Positions 1-7,181 of a stretch of 13,516 bases of DNA are shown here, in pieces. The notes below the pieces were generated by a model that was not told the DNA's origin, made no database searches, and saw only the letters and a list, made by a program, of their open reading frames with translations. How positions within the stretch are numbered: the stretch's first letter is position 1; every line of letters begins with the position of its first letter. The stretch covers positions 1 to 13,516 of the forward strand of contig CBDUVZ010000083.1 of NCBI GenBank assembly GCA_965370805.1, in the 5' to 3' direction. This DNA is from CBDUVZ01 sp965370805. Its GTDB lineage: Bacteria; Hydrothermota; Tepidihabitantia; Tepidihabitantales; Tepidihabitantaceae. Both the position numbers and the translations under genes were made by a program.

Positions 1-420
1 GAACTTGCGCGAGGCGAGTTACTCAAACTACCCACACGAATCCACGAAGAGCCACTCAAAGATACGACAGCCTGGCTGGAAAGGATCAATCCCGACGCGG
101 CGGCCAGTCTCCGGGAGGGGTTGGAAGAGACTCTAACAGTAGTGCGGCTGGCAGTACCTGCCCTACTGCGCAAGACGCTCAGCAACACCAACACGTTGGA
201 GTCGGCCTTCAGTACCGGGGTTGAGGTAAGCCGGCGAGTGAAACGCTGGCGGCTCGGTGACATGCGCTGGCGGTGGTGTGCTGCCGGGCTGCTGCTTGCA
301 GAGCAGCGTTTCCATCGAGTGAGTGGCTACAAGCAGATTCCGGAACTACTGGTCGCTCTGGACCGCGTGGTGGCCAAAGAAGCGGCTGCTCGACTTGACA
401 CCGTGTCCGAAGTGGCCTAA
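1..420 (+). CDS. IS256/mutator-type transposase, C-terminal part (cut by window edge)
   Basis: The frame is open from base 1 to a TAA at 418-420, so about 139 C-terminal residues are visible and the rest lies left of the window. The translation carries the C-terminal signature of IS256-family DDE transposases: WLERINPDAAASLREGLEET, then a TNTLESAF segment (the family usually has TNPIES), an RRVKRW stretch, and GLLLAEQRFHRVSGYKQIP near the end. This enzyme class cuts and pastes insertion-sequence DNA. It points away from the minus-strand operon and is the only + strand gene seen. Whether the element is intact cannot be judged. The right terminal inverted repeat should lie in the following intergenic stretch, but I could not identify it without the left end. 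An internal TTG at 121 is not a credible start because the homology extends upstream of it. Confidence 0.85.
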   Translation, partial: ELARGELLKLPTRIHEEPLKDTTAWLERINPDAAASLREGLEETLTVVRLAVPALLRKTLSNTNTLESAFSTGVEVSRRVKRWRLGDMRWRWCAAGLLLAEQRFHRVSGYKQIPELLVALDRVVAKEAAARLDTVSEVA

Positions 421-672
421 TGTACTCATGGAGCCGCAGCCATTTTCAACTAGGAAAGGGACAATCTCTGCTGACCGCCAACAACCAGCAGCCGACGGCT
501 GACGGCCAGCGGTCAGCCGCGACGCATCTGCCTATTGTCCTGAATCCTCGGCCATAGGCACATCAAACACATCGTGCCGAATCCCGGCCAGCACTTCTCA
601 GCAACTAGAAAGCTAATTCCTTGTGGTTTAGGAACTTACCTCAGAAGCTGGGTCTCAAGGTACTCCAGGAAA
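421..672. other. Non-coding stretch between transposase and minisatellite
   Basis: I see no credible gene here. The stretch should contain the right end of the insertion sequence, and it holds nested inverted repeats around 470-517. Past about 520 nothing recognisable is visible until the 12-bp periodic repeat starts. TCA triplets at 641 and 655 resemble the later repeat but are out of phase with it. Confidence 0.5.
470..517. repeat. Nested inverted repeats (hairpin-forming)
   Basis: GCTGACCGC at 470-478 is matched exactly by its reverse complement GCGGTCAGC at 509-517. Between them lies a second palindrome, CAGCCG-A-CGGCTG, at about 488-500. There is no T-tract after the stem on either strand, so a rho-independent terminator is not supported. 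It could be part of the insertion-sequence end or another of the dispersed palindromic repeats of this genome. Confidence 0.5.
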
Positions 673-960
673 TCAGTAGGGGAGTCACCCCCCAGGTGAA
701 CTCCTAGCTCAGGCCGTAGCTCAACTCCTGGTTCAGGACCGAGGTCAGAATCCGGCTCAGTTCCCGGGTCAGAACCGATGTCAGATGCGGTATCAACTGG
801 AATTTCAGTTGCTTAGTCAAATGCCGGGTCAGAATCGGGATCAAGACCGACCTCAACCTGAGCCTCACCTGCGAAGTCAGAATCCGGTTCAGTTCCGAGT
901 TCAACTCCAGATTCAGCTTCCAGTTCAAGGCTGGATTCAGAACCGGGCTCAGCTTCTGGA
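673..960. repeat. Degenerate 12-bp minisatellite, about 24 units
   Basis: On the + strand the triplet TCA occurs at 673, 685 and then at every twelfth base from 709 to 949 without a break: 21 consecutive exact hits, with TGA at the 697 position. No indel disturbs the phase. The other nine positions vary widely but lean to a loose consensus TCA-R-N-N-Y-C-S-R-G-N; the commonest units resemble TCAGAACCGGGT and TCAGAATCCGGT. Because 12 is a multiple of three, every frame across it encodes a four-residue periodicity. One minus-strand frame gives an acidic Glu/Asp-rich peptide and one + frame a Gln-rich peptide, but none has a credible gene context and one minus-strand frame hits TGA in every unit. 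It lies just downstream of the operon's last gene. Confidence 0.85.
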
Positions 961-1015
961 GTATCTTGTTGGCCTGGCCGCAAGCCCAAGCCGGGCCTTC
1001 GCTTGCCCGCGAGGT

Positions 1016-4000
1016 CTACGCCTGGATTATCCTGAGCGCGGCGTTCATCATCGCCGTGGTCTGCTCTGACTTGAACCCGAGATGGGTGATTGCACCGGCC
1101 GGGCAGATTGCGGCGCAGTTCCCGCAACCCTTGCACAGGGCCTCGTTGATGTGGGACACGATCTTGGTCTCTATCGCAATGAGTTCCGGGGCGTTGTACG
1201 GGCAGGTGGCCACGCAGAGCCCGCAGCCCGCGCATACGTCCTCGTCTACCACCGAAGTCGTAGCGCCTGCTTCGTACTTGTCCTTGGAGAGAATCGTGCC
1301 GGCCCTTGCTGCCGCGGCTTTCGCCTGGGCGATGGATTCCGGGATATTCTTGGGCGAATGCGCCATCCCGGCCAGGAATACGCCTTCGGTCGCGAAGTCA
1401 ACCGGCCGCAGCTTGACGTGGGCCTCGAGGAAGAAGTTGTTCTCGTTCAGCGGAACCTTGAGCATCTGGGAGATAACTGCGGCATCTTCGTACGGGACTA
1501 TCGCCGGGGCAAGCACGACCAAGTCCGGATTCACAGCCAAGTCGGTTTCAAGTATCAGGTCCCGGATCTTGACTTTCAGCTTGTCCCCGTCCGTTTCCAC
1601 AACCGGCTTCAGCTCCTCGTCGTACCTGATGAACATCACGCCTTTGTCACGGGCACGCTGGTAGTGCTCTTCGAGGAAACCGTAGGTCCGCATGTCCCGG
1701 TACAGCACGTAGATATTCACCTTGGGACTGAGCTCTTTGAGCTTGAGCGCATTCTTCACCGCTTCCTGGCAGCAGACTCTCGAGCACCAGGGACGCTCAT
1801 CCTCCCTTGACCCGACGCACTGAATCATCACGACGTTCTTGAGCCTGGCCAGCTTGTGGGCCTGCGGGTCCTGCATCCGTTTCTCCAGCTCGGTCTGGGT
1901 GATTACCCGCTCGTCCTCGCCGTACAGGTACTCTCTCGGCTTCGATTCCTCGGCCCCGGTCGCAACAACGACAATGCCGTGGCCAAAGGAAAGGGTTCCA
2001 GGATTCGAGGGTTCCAGGGTTCCAGGGTCTGCGGATTCCGGCTCCCTTGACCCCTTGAACCCTTGGCCCCTTGACCCCTTTGTTTCGATTGTCGTCTTGT
2101 AGTTCCCGACGTACCCTTCGACCTGCTCGATAGTCGCTGATTTGTACACCTTGATTCTCGGGTGGTTCTCGATCTCCTGGACCAGGGCTTCCAGGTGTTC
2201 CTGGACGTCCTCGCCTTCAATCGTGTGGTACAGGTTCCTCAGGTTCCCGCCCAGCTCGGGCTCACGCTCGACCAGGATGGCGTCGAACCCCTGGTCGGCA
2301 ATCGACAAAGCGGCCGTCATCCCGGCCAGGCCCCCGCCAATCACAAGCCCTTTCTGGCACATCGGGAGCATGACTGAATGCAGCGGCTCAAGCAGTCCCG
2401 CTTTTGCCACCGCCATCTGAACCAGGGTCTTCGCCTTCACTGTGGCCTTCTCCGGCACGTGCCCGTGAATCCAGGAGCACTGGTCCCTGATATTCGCCAT
2501 CTCAAACAAACACGGGTTCAGACCCGCTTCGCGCAGGGTCTCCTGGAAGAGCGGCTCGTGGGTCCTGGGCGAGCAGGACGCGACGACCACCCGGTTGAGC
2601 CTCTGCTCCTCAATGATGCTGGTAATCTTCTGCTGGGTATCCTGGGAACAGGTGAACAGGTTGTCCTCGGCATAGACAACGCCGGGCAGTTTCCGGGCGA
2701 ATTCGACAACCGATGGAACGTCCACCACGCTCCCGATATTGATGCCGCAGTGACAGACGAACACACCGATTCTCGGCGTCTCACCCCTGACGTCTCTTTC
2801 TTCGGGGTAGGTCTTGGGGACAATCGCGGTCCCCCGGGCTTCGGCCACGATGCCTTCGGCTGCGGCCGCGGCGCCCGATGCCTCCATGACGGTCTCCGGT
2901 ATGTCCTTCGGACCGCAGGCCGGACCGCACACGAAGATGCCGGGCCGGCTGGTCTCAACCGGCGAGAAAGTCGAGGTCTTGAAGAACCGGTACTTGTTCA
3001 GCTTTGTGTTCAGCTTGTCGGCAAGAACCGCATTGGCCTGTCTCGGTTCGAGCCCGACCGAGAGCACTACCATGTCGAACTCCTCGCTCAACTGCCGCGG
3101 ATTGCTCTCCGTGGTGTAGTACACAAGCAGGTTCCCGGTCTCCGGAATCTCCAGGACCTTGCCGACCCGGGACCGGACAAACCGCACGCCATGCTGGTCT
3201 TTCGCCCGGTTGTAGAACGCGTCGAAGTCCTTGCCGTGGGCCCGGATGTCCATGAAGAATATCGTCGGCTCGACCCCTTTGACGTGCTCCTTGGCGATAA
3301 TCGCTTCCTTGATCGCGTACATGCAGCAGACCGACGAGCAGTACTTCCGGTCTTCCATGTCGTCCCTGCTCCCGACGCACTGTATCCAGGCGATTCGCTT
3401 CGGAACTTTGCCGTCGTACGGCCGCTGGACGTGGCCGGCAAAAGGCCCGGATGCGGCCAGTATCCGCTCAAACTCAATACTGGTTACGACGTTTCTGCAC
3501 TTGCCGTACCCGAACTCGGACTTGAGCGAAGGGTTGAACTTCTCCGCCCCGTCCGCGACAATCACCGCCCCGACGTCGAACGTCAACTGCTGCTCTTTCT
3601 GGTCAAAGTCAATTGCATCCGATTCGCAGAACTCCTTGCAGATCTGGCATTCGCCGGTCTGCAGGTGGATGCAGTGCTCGGCATCAATCGTGGCGTAGTT
3701 CGGGACCGCCTGCGGGTAGGAAATGTATATCGCCGGCCTCTCCACCAGGCCTTCGTCGAACTCGGACAGAATCGGGATCGGCTTGTTGTGCGTAATCTCC
3801 TCGAACTTGATGCACTTGGCCGGACACACGGAAAGGCACGCTCCACAGGTCTGGCATACGTCTGACTGGACGTCGAACGCCGGCTGCACCAGTCGCTTGT
3901 CGCCTCGGCCGGTGAACCCGATTGCTCCTTTACCCATCCGGTCGCGACACATGCGGACGCAGAGCCCGCAGAGCAGGCAATCCTCGTTCTTCGGCTTGAT

Positions 4001-4366
4001 CCTCGGCTTCCCGACTCCCATCTCCCCGGCAAGGCGCTTGACCTCTTCGGAGTCCGGGCACCGGGCCAGCAGCAGTTCCACCATGATCTTGCGGGTCTTC
4101 TTCACACGCGGAGTGTCGGTCTCGACGACAAGCCCGTCCTGGGCCGGATAGGTGCAGGATGCGTGAATGGACGCCGGGCCGCCCCTCTGGCTCACTTCGA
4201 CCAGGCAGAGCCGGCAGGCGCCATAGGCCGGCAGGGCCTTGTGGTAGCACAGGGTCGGTATCTTCACGCCGACCTTGTCTGCCGCCTGGAGTATCGAACT
4301 GCCCGGTTCGACTTCTACCTGTTTGCCGTTGATTGTCAAGCTCACCATACTGTTTTCGTTGCTCAT
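1016..4366 (-). CDS. NuoG-like Fe-S head fused to a headless HdrA half and a complete HdrA
   Basis: An 1116-residue iron-sulfur flavoprotein, predicted to be the core of a cytoplasmic NADH-linked electron-bifurcating complex. Residues 1-80 are a NuoG-type [2Fe-2S] domain (C40, C51, C54, C71). Next come [4Fe-4S] motifs at C130/133/136/140 and C171/174/177/181. Residues 195-505 match the C-terminal half of HdrA (SEFDEGLVERPAIYISYPQA; C330 and CSSVCC at 343-348) but have no FAD-binding head before them. Residues 531-1030 are a full HdrA: VCHCGINIG, CSPRTHE near 598, FAD motif GGGLAGMTAA at 677-686, and CSRVCC at 861-866. Two ferredoxin clusters follow (C1045-1055, C1078-1088). Residues 763-793 are a repeat-encoded insert. 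The ATG at 4366 was chosen because the [2Fe-2S] homology begins about 8 residues later; the open frame further upstream is repeat DNA, and no clear ribosome site is visible. An ATG at 4348 is the alternative. Confidence 0.9.
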   Translation of the reverse strand: MSNENSMVSLTINGKQVEVEPGSSILQAADKVGVKIPTLCYHKALPAYGACRLCLVEVSQRGGPASIHASCTYPAQDGLVVETDTPRVKKTRKIMVELLLARCPDSEEVKRLAGEMGVGKPRIKPKNEDCLLCGLCVRMCRDRMGKGAIGFTGRGDKRLVQPAFDVQSDVCQTCGACLSVCPAKCIKFEEITHNKPIPILSEFDEGLVERPAIYISYPQAVPNYATIDAEHCIHLQTGECQICKEFCESDAIDFDQKEQQLTFDVGAVIVADGAEKFNPSLKSEFGYGKCRNVVTSIEFERILAASGPFAGHVQRPYDGKVPKRIAWIQCVGSRDDMEDRKYCSSVCCMYAIKEAIIAKEHVKGVEPTIFFMDIRAHGKDFDAFYNRAKDQHGVRFVRSRVGKVLEIPETGNLLVYYTTESNPRQLSEEFDMVVLSVGLEPRQANAVLADKLNTKLNKYRFFKTSTFSPVETSRPGIFVCGPACGPKDIPETVMEASGAAAAAEGIVAEARGTAIVPKTYPEERDVRGETPRIGVFVCHCGINIGSVVDVPSVVEFARKLPGVVYAEDNLFTCSQDTQQKITSIIEEQRLNRVVVASCSPRTHEPLFQETLREAGLNPCLFEMANIRDQCSWIHGHVPEKATVKAKTLVQMAVAKAGLLEPLHSVMLPMCQKGLVIGGGLAGMTAALSIADQGFDAILVEREPELGGNLRNLYHTIEGEDVQEHLEALVQEIENHPRIKVYKSATIEQVEGYVGNYKTTIETKGSRGQGFKGSREPESADPGTLEPSNPGTLSFGHGIVVVATGAEESKPREYLYGEDERVITQTELEKRMQDPQAHKLARLKNVVMIQCVGSREDERPWCSRVCCQEAVKNALKLKELSPKVNIYVLYRDMRTYGFLEEHYQRARDKGVMFIRYDEELKPVVETDGDKLKVKIRDLILETDLAVNPDLVVLAPAIVPYEDAAVISQMLKVPLNENNFFLEAHVKLRPVDFATEGVFLAGMAHSPKNIPESIAQAKAAAARAGTILSKDKYEAGATTSVVDEDVCAGCGLCVATCPYNAPELIAIETKIVSHINEALCKGCGNCAAICPAGAITHLGFKSEQTTAMMNAALRIIQA
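1988..2080 (-). repeat. Dispersed repeat inserted in frame inside the HdrA coding sequence
   Basis: This stretch encodes a Gly/Ser/Pro/Glu-rich segment (residues about 763-793) between the HdrA sheet ending NYKTTIETK and the FGHGIVVVATGA strand, where a short turn would be expected. Its DNA is made of GGGTTCCAGGGTTCC-type and CCCTTGACCCCTTGAACC-type units. The 26 bases at 1998-2023 are identical to 10872-10897. The insert keeps the reading frame and contains no stop, so the protein should tolerate it as a surface loop. Confidence 0.8.
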
Positions 4367-4457
4367 TGAACCGCCAGGACGCCAAGGGAATCTTTCTTCA
4401 TTTTGCCTTTTGCACTTTGACTTCTGCACTTTGACTTCTGCGCTTTGACCTCTACCT
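4367..4457. repeat. Repeat-filled gap: 14-bp tandem triplet plus a CCGCCAGGACGCCAAGG element
   Basis: The 91-bp gap between the HATPase stop and the HdrA start is almost entirely repeat. TGCACTTTGACTTC occurs at 4411-4424 and 4425-4438, with a variant (two changes) at 4439-4452. Next to the HdrA start codon lies CCGCCAGGACGCCAAGG (4371-4387), which on the minus strand reads CCTTGGCGTCCTGGCGG. I recall this as a phrase that recurs in intergenic DNA of several bacterial phyla; that is memory, not a search. It occupies the place where the ribosome-binding site of the downstream gene should be. Confidence 0.7.
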
Positions 4458-4937
4458 TCATTTGTCCTGCCCGGGGTTGGATGTCTTCCGCATCTCGTCG
4501 GTATCCAGCCTGAAGCTGGTTTCGCCGTCCCGATGCTCGTATGTGAAGTGTATCTCCGGATGACCGGCAATCAGGGTCACCAGGGTCTCTTCCATGTCAC
4601 CGAGAGGCTTGCGGTCAATGTGGCTGTGCTGGAACGAAGCCCGTATTCTCGTACCCTTGCCGGGTTCGGAGCTGATTTCGATGTCACCGCCGGTTTCCCG
4701 AGCCGCCTGTGCCAGCAGAGGAAGGCCCAAGCCGACTCTCCGGGTAGTCCTGGTGGTATAAAACGGGTCAAGCACCTTCTTGACAGTTGCCTCATCCATT
4801 CCGCTGCCGTTGTCTTCTATCTCAATACTGAGTAGGTCTTTCTCAATGTCCTCATTGATGCTTATTCCAATCGCCGAGGCCCCGGCCATGACCGAGTTCT
4901 CGACTACGTCAAGAATATGCAAGGATAGATCTTCCAT
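4458..4937 (-). CDS. Small HATPase-domain protein (anti-sigma/kinase-like ATP-binding protein)
   Basis: A 159-residue protein consisting mainly of a GHKL/HATPase_c fold. The N-box is in the first helix (DVVENSVMAGAS), the G1 box is DNGSGMD, then FYTTR and the G2 box GLGLPLL. There is no H-box, dimerisation helix, transmembrane segment or sensor domain, so it is not a complete histidine kinase. It may act as a stand-alone ATP-binding or serine-kinase-like regulator. Proteins of this type occur beside [FeFe]-hydrogenase and NuoEF genes together with PHP and DRTGG proteins. The ATG at 4937 lies inside the end of the PHP gene (29-bp overlap), which suggests translational coupling. The C-terminal 50 residues match nothing I know. 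The substrate is unknown. Confidence 0.8.
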   Translation of the reverse strand: MEDLSLHILDVVENSVMAGASAIGISINEDIEKDLLSIEIEDNGSGMDEATVKKVLDPFYTTRTTRRVGLGLPLLAQAARETGGDIEISSEPGKGTRIRASFQHSHIDRKPLGDMEETLVTLIAGHPEIHFTYEHRDGETSFRLDTDEMRKTSNPGQDK

Positions 4938-5664
4938 CTTCGTTACGCAGGGCCTTTCCTATCTCACTCGCCGTTGCTTCCTCAACCAGGAAAACGGTCG
5001 AACTCCTACCGATGTCATTCTCGAAGTGGGCGTCGGAAGACGTGATCGCAGGAAAGGAAGTCGAGGGGTCGAACCCTGGGCCCCTTGAACCCTGGATCCC
5101 TTGAACCCTTTCGGGGGCCTCCACCTCGACACCGTCCAGGGCCAATCCATCAGGGATAAACCCGAGCTGACCGATGATACCGAACCGCTCGCGGTCGATG
5201 TGGGCCGCAATCGCAATCCCGCCCAAGGAGTGAATCGTGTCCACGACTTTGTCAACCGACATCGTGGTCGCCCCGATCAGAAGCCTGTCATTGATGCCGG
5301 TCACTTCGTCATGTTCGTCAGCCAGCACCTGCTCTCCGAAGACCTGCTCGTCGTTGACCCCGGGCAGGTTGTCGTAGATGACCTGCTGAAGTCCAAACAG
5401 ACCTTCATCATCATCAAACAGAGCCAGGATATGCACTTCTTCCTCGGATGTAACTTCGATCCCGCCGATAACGGCAACCCCTTCTTTCTCCGCTGCCTTC
5501 CTGACTGCAACCACGTTCTCTGCGGAGTTGTGGTCGGAAATCCCAATTGCGTCCAGTCCCTGCTGGCGTGCCCTTGCTGCTATTCGCCCGGGCAACATCA
5601 CCAGGTCGGCACAGGGAGAAAGACAGGTGTGGATATGCAGGTCCATCTTCAGCTTCTTGAGCAT
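4909..5664 (-). CDS. PHP-domain metal-dependent phosphoesterase
   Basis: A 251-residue PHP-family protein with the usual metal-binding residues: HIH at 10-12, D20, SDH at 43-45, E70 in GGIEVTS, H78 in EEVHIL, H155 in AAHIDRE, and SSDAH at 209-213. Members of this COG0613-like group hydrolyse phosphate esters or nucleotide 3'-phosphates; the substrate here cannot be read from sequence. A repeat-derived segment (residues about 185-202, VQGIQGSRGPGFDPSTSF) sits between GVEVEAPE and the metal-binding SSDAH strand. The ATG at 5664 lies 13 bp after the stop of the preceding DRTGG-like gene. A TTG at 5730 would extend the protein by 22 residues with no homology and overlap that gene, and an ATG at 5646 is also possible. 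The 3' end overlaps the HATPase gene. Confidence 0.85.
   Translation of the reverse strand: MLKKLKMDLHIHTCLSPCADLVMLPGRIAARARQQGLDAIGISDHNSAENVVAVRKAAEKEGVAVIGGIEVTSEEEVHILALFDDDEGLFGLQQVIYDNLPGVNDEQVFGEQVLADEHDEVTGINDRLLIGATTMSVDKVVDTIHSLGGIAIAAHIDRERFGIIGQLGFIPDGLALDGVEVEAPERVQGIQGSRGPGFDPSTSFPAITSSDAHFENDIGRSSTVFLVEEATASEIGKALRNEDGRSILAYS
5059..5112 (-). repeat. Dispersed repeat inserted in frame inside the PHP gene
   Basis: The DNA is built of CCCCTTGAACCCTGG and CCCTTGAACCCTTT units, closely resembling those in the HdrA insert near 2041-2081. It adds roughly 18 Gly/Ser/Pro-rich residues in frame without a stop, in the loop before the metal-binding SSDAH motif. Confidence 0.75.
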
Positions 5665-5677
5665 CCGGTTGGCTTCG

Positions 5678-6025
5678 TCACTTCGTATTCCCGCGGATTC
5701 CGAGTTCGCAGAGTCTCCCTGCAATCTCAAAAGCCTGCAGGCCGGTCAGCATCACCGGGATGTTTTCCTGCTCCGCTTTTGCCAGGACCTTCTGCTCCGG
5801 CTTCCTCCCGTTCACGATGATGATCCCGGCAAGCTCCTTCAGGGAAGCCACGGCTATGATGTTCTGATGGACCTGCAGCGTAACCCAGACATTGCCCTCC
5901 CGGGAGTTGGCCATCACATCGCTGAGCAGGTCGCTCGCATACCCGCCGCTTATCTCCCGGTCAAGATCGCCGGCCCGGGCAACGAGTTCCAGGTCCAGCT
6001 TCGATACCATCTCTTTGAGTCTCAT
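5678..6025 (-). CDS. DRTGG-like domain protein (first copy)
   Basis: A compact 115-residue protein resembling the DRTGG family (PF07085): DLDREISGGYASDLLSDVMA near the N terminus, then VWVTLQVHQNIIAVASL, LAGIIIVNGRKP and a closing FEIAGRLCELGI. DRTGG domains occur near CBS pairs and in phosphotransacetylase-type proteins and are thought to be regulatory, perhaps ligand-binding; no catalytic residue is evident. The ATG at 6025 was chosen because homology starts there and an AGGA lies just upstream (spacing 3, tight). The open frame extends to 6130 but that part is repeat DNA. It sits between the CBS-ATPase and PHP genes and has a divergent paralogue at 7168-7545. Confidence 0.8.
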   Translation of the reverse strand: MRLKEMVSKLDLELVARAGDLDREISGGYASDLLSDVMANSREGNVWVTLQVHQNIIAVASLKELAGIIIVNGRKPEQKVLAKAEQENIPVMLTGLQAFEIAGRLCELGIRGNTK

Positions 6026-6258
6026 GATTCCTGGTGGCCCCGTCGAGCGGCACCTGCTCCTGCGTCGCAGCAATTGCGAATGCCGAATTCCAAATGCCGA
6101 ATTCGGAGATCGACAATCGGCATTCGACATTTCCGTCGGTGTCTATCAGTGTTGTGCCATCCGATGGCACTTTCCGCTCGGTACTGAAGTCTGTGTTTGT
6201 CTGTGTTCATCCGTGGTTCCCCTCGCTCCAATCATCCGTGGTTCCCGTCGCCCCAATC
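6026..6258. repeat. Mosaic of dispersed repeats between DRTGG-like and CBS-ATPase genes
   Basis: Several elements are stacked here. GTCGAGCGGCACCTGC at 6044-6059 resembles a phrase at 10843-10858. AATGCCGAATTC occurs at 6079-6090 and 6093-6104, and GAATGCCGA (6078-6086) is inverted at 6117-6125. A 71-bp module at 6149-6219 recurs at 9497-9567; it starts with a 17-bp palindrome (6154-6170, GTGCCATC-C-GATGGCAC) and ends in TGTGTTCATCCGTGGTTC. A 25-bp unit occurs twice in tandem at 6209-6233 and 6234-6258 with two differences. The last part overlaps the 3' end of the CBS-ATPase gene and supplies its stop codon. No separate gene is supported. Confidence 0.75.
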
Positions 6259-7181
6259 GCTTCGCTTCCATTCAGGTAGACAACGGCCTCAAGCGTCGTC
6301 CCTTTCCCGACCTCTGAGACCAGGCTCATCTCATCGGTGCAGTTCTTGATATTGCACAATCCCATTCCGGCCCCGAACCCCATCTCCCGTATCCAGTCAG
6401 GAGCTGTCGAGAAACTGGGCTGCATCGCCTGCTCGATATCGGCAATCCCGGGCCCGGAATCCGACGCGGTAATCGTAATCCGCTCCGAACAGACCGAGAC
6501 CGAAAGCTGTCCCCCGTCCGTGAACACAATGATGTTGATTTCGGCCTCAAACGCAGCAATTGCTATGCGGCGCACTATCTCGGGCTGGATACCGAGCCGA
6601 TGCAGCGTCTTCTTGAGCTCGCTTGCCGATTGGCCGGCCCGGTCGAAATCCTTGCCGGTGATGTCGTATCTGAGGACCAGGTTCATCTTGTCCGCGACAA
6701 TGTCCTCGAAGATGTGACTTGCCCGGTACTGGTGTATTTCCTCCTCGTGGTACTCGACCTCCAGCTTCTTCAGCAGGCACTTGATGATATCGCCCTTGGT
6801 GAGAATGCCGACCAGCTTTCTCCCGTTCCGTTCAATCACCGGGAAACGACCAAACCCGTACTGGTCGAATTTTCTGACAGCATGAACAAGCGGCTCGTCG
6901 GCATACAGCGTTTCCGCATCCTTGGTCATCCTATGCTCGATGAGGACATCCATCTCGCCCTGCGCAAGACACTTAATGTAGTCCTCAATGCTGATCAGCC
7001 CGACGATTCTGCCTTCATCCACTACCGGGGCTCCGGAAACGCGCTTGTCACGCATCATGTCTCTCAGGTCATGAATCGCCTGTTTCGGGCTCACCGTAAC
7101 AACGTCCCCGACCATCGCGTCCCTGACCCTGAGCTCATAGGTCAGCTCCTGGATCTTGGTGAAGTTCCTATCTCCGGTCAT
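6207..7181 (-). CDS. CBS-pair protein with C-terminal HATPase (RsbW-like) domain
   Basis: A 324-residue regulator. Two CBS motifs span residues about 18-70 (VRDAMVGDVVTVSPKQAI, then RIVGLISIEDYIK) and 84-136 (MTKDAETLYADEPLVHAV, then KLVGILTKGDIIK). CBS pairs usually bind adenine nucleotides. Residues about 165-302 form an HATPase fold with N-box AFEAEINI, G1 DSGPGI at 241-246 and G2 GFGAGMGL at 268-275, similar to RsbW/RsbT-type anti-sigma or serine kinases. A nucleotide-charge-responsive ATPase is a reasonable inference. The start overlaps the second DRTGG-like gene by 14 bp, with AGAGGA directly before the ATG. The last 20 or so residues (GSEAIGATGTTDDWSEGNHG) are encoded by dispersed repeat DNA, so the native C terminus was probably near YLNG. 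Confidence 0.85.
   Translation of the reverse strand: MTGDRNFTKIQELTYELRVRDAMVGDVVTVSPKQAIHDLRDMMRDKRVSGAPVVDEGRIVGLISIEDYIKCLAQGEMDVLIEHRMTKDAETLYADEPLVHAVRKFDQYGFGRFPVIERNGRKLVGILTKGDIIKCLLKKLEVEYHEEEIHQYRASHIFEDIVADKMNLVLRYDITGKDFDRAGQSASELKKTLHRLGIQPEIVRRIAIAAFEAEINIIVFTDGGQLSVSVCSERITITASDSGPGIADIEQAMQPSFSTAPDWIREMGFGAGMGLCNIKNCTDEMSLVSEVGKGTTLEAVVYLNGSEAIGATGTTDDWSEGNHG

Noticed and set aside
673..960. CRISPR array
   Set aside because: The period is only 12 bp, and there are no conserved repeats of 23-40 bp separated by unique spacers. No cas gene is present.
965..1015. Rho-independent terminator after the operon
   Set aside because: Only a weak, bulged GC-rich stem (AAGCCC with GGGCCTT) can be drawn and no T-tract follows on the minus strand.
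785..1069. Gln-rich small protein on the + strand across the minisatellite
   Set aside because: The composition is forced by the 12-bp period, there is no ribosome site, and the frame runs into antisense of the HdrA gene.
813..1235. Minus-strand frame giving an acidic Glu/Asp-rich tail that overlaps the HdrA 3' end
   Set aside because: The first part is an out-of-frame reading of the HdrA ferredoxin domain, and the acidic part only reflects the 12-bp repeat. The true HdrA frame ends normally at 1016 after its second ferredoxin motif.
2378..3865. Long + strand open frame of about 495 codons antisense to the HdrA gene
   Set aside because: Its translation shows no family features, and it mirrors the codon bias of the strongly supported minus-strand Fe-S protein. 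It is a shadow frame.
4367..4570. 68-residue N-terminal extension of the large HdrA protein
   Set aside because: The frame is open, but the extra residues are encoded by tandem repeats and by antisense overlap with the HATPase gene, and family homology begins after the ATG at 4366.
4458..4937. Complete sensor histidine kinase
   Set aside because: It has only the ATP-binding domain; no H-box helix, sensor or membrane segment is present.
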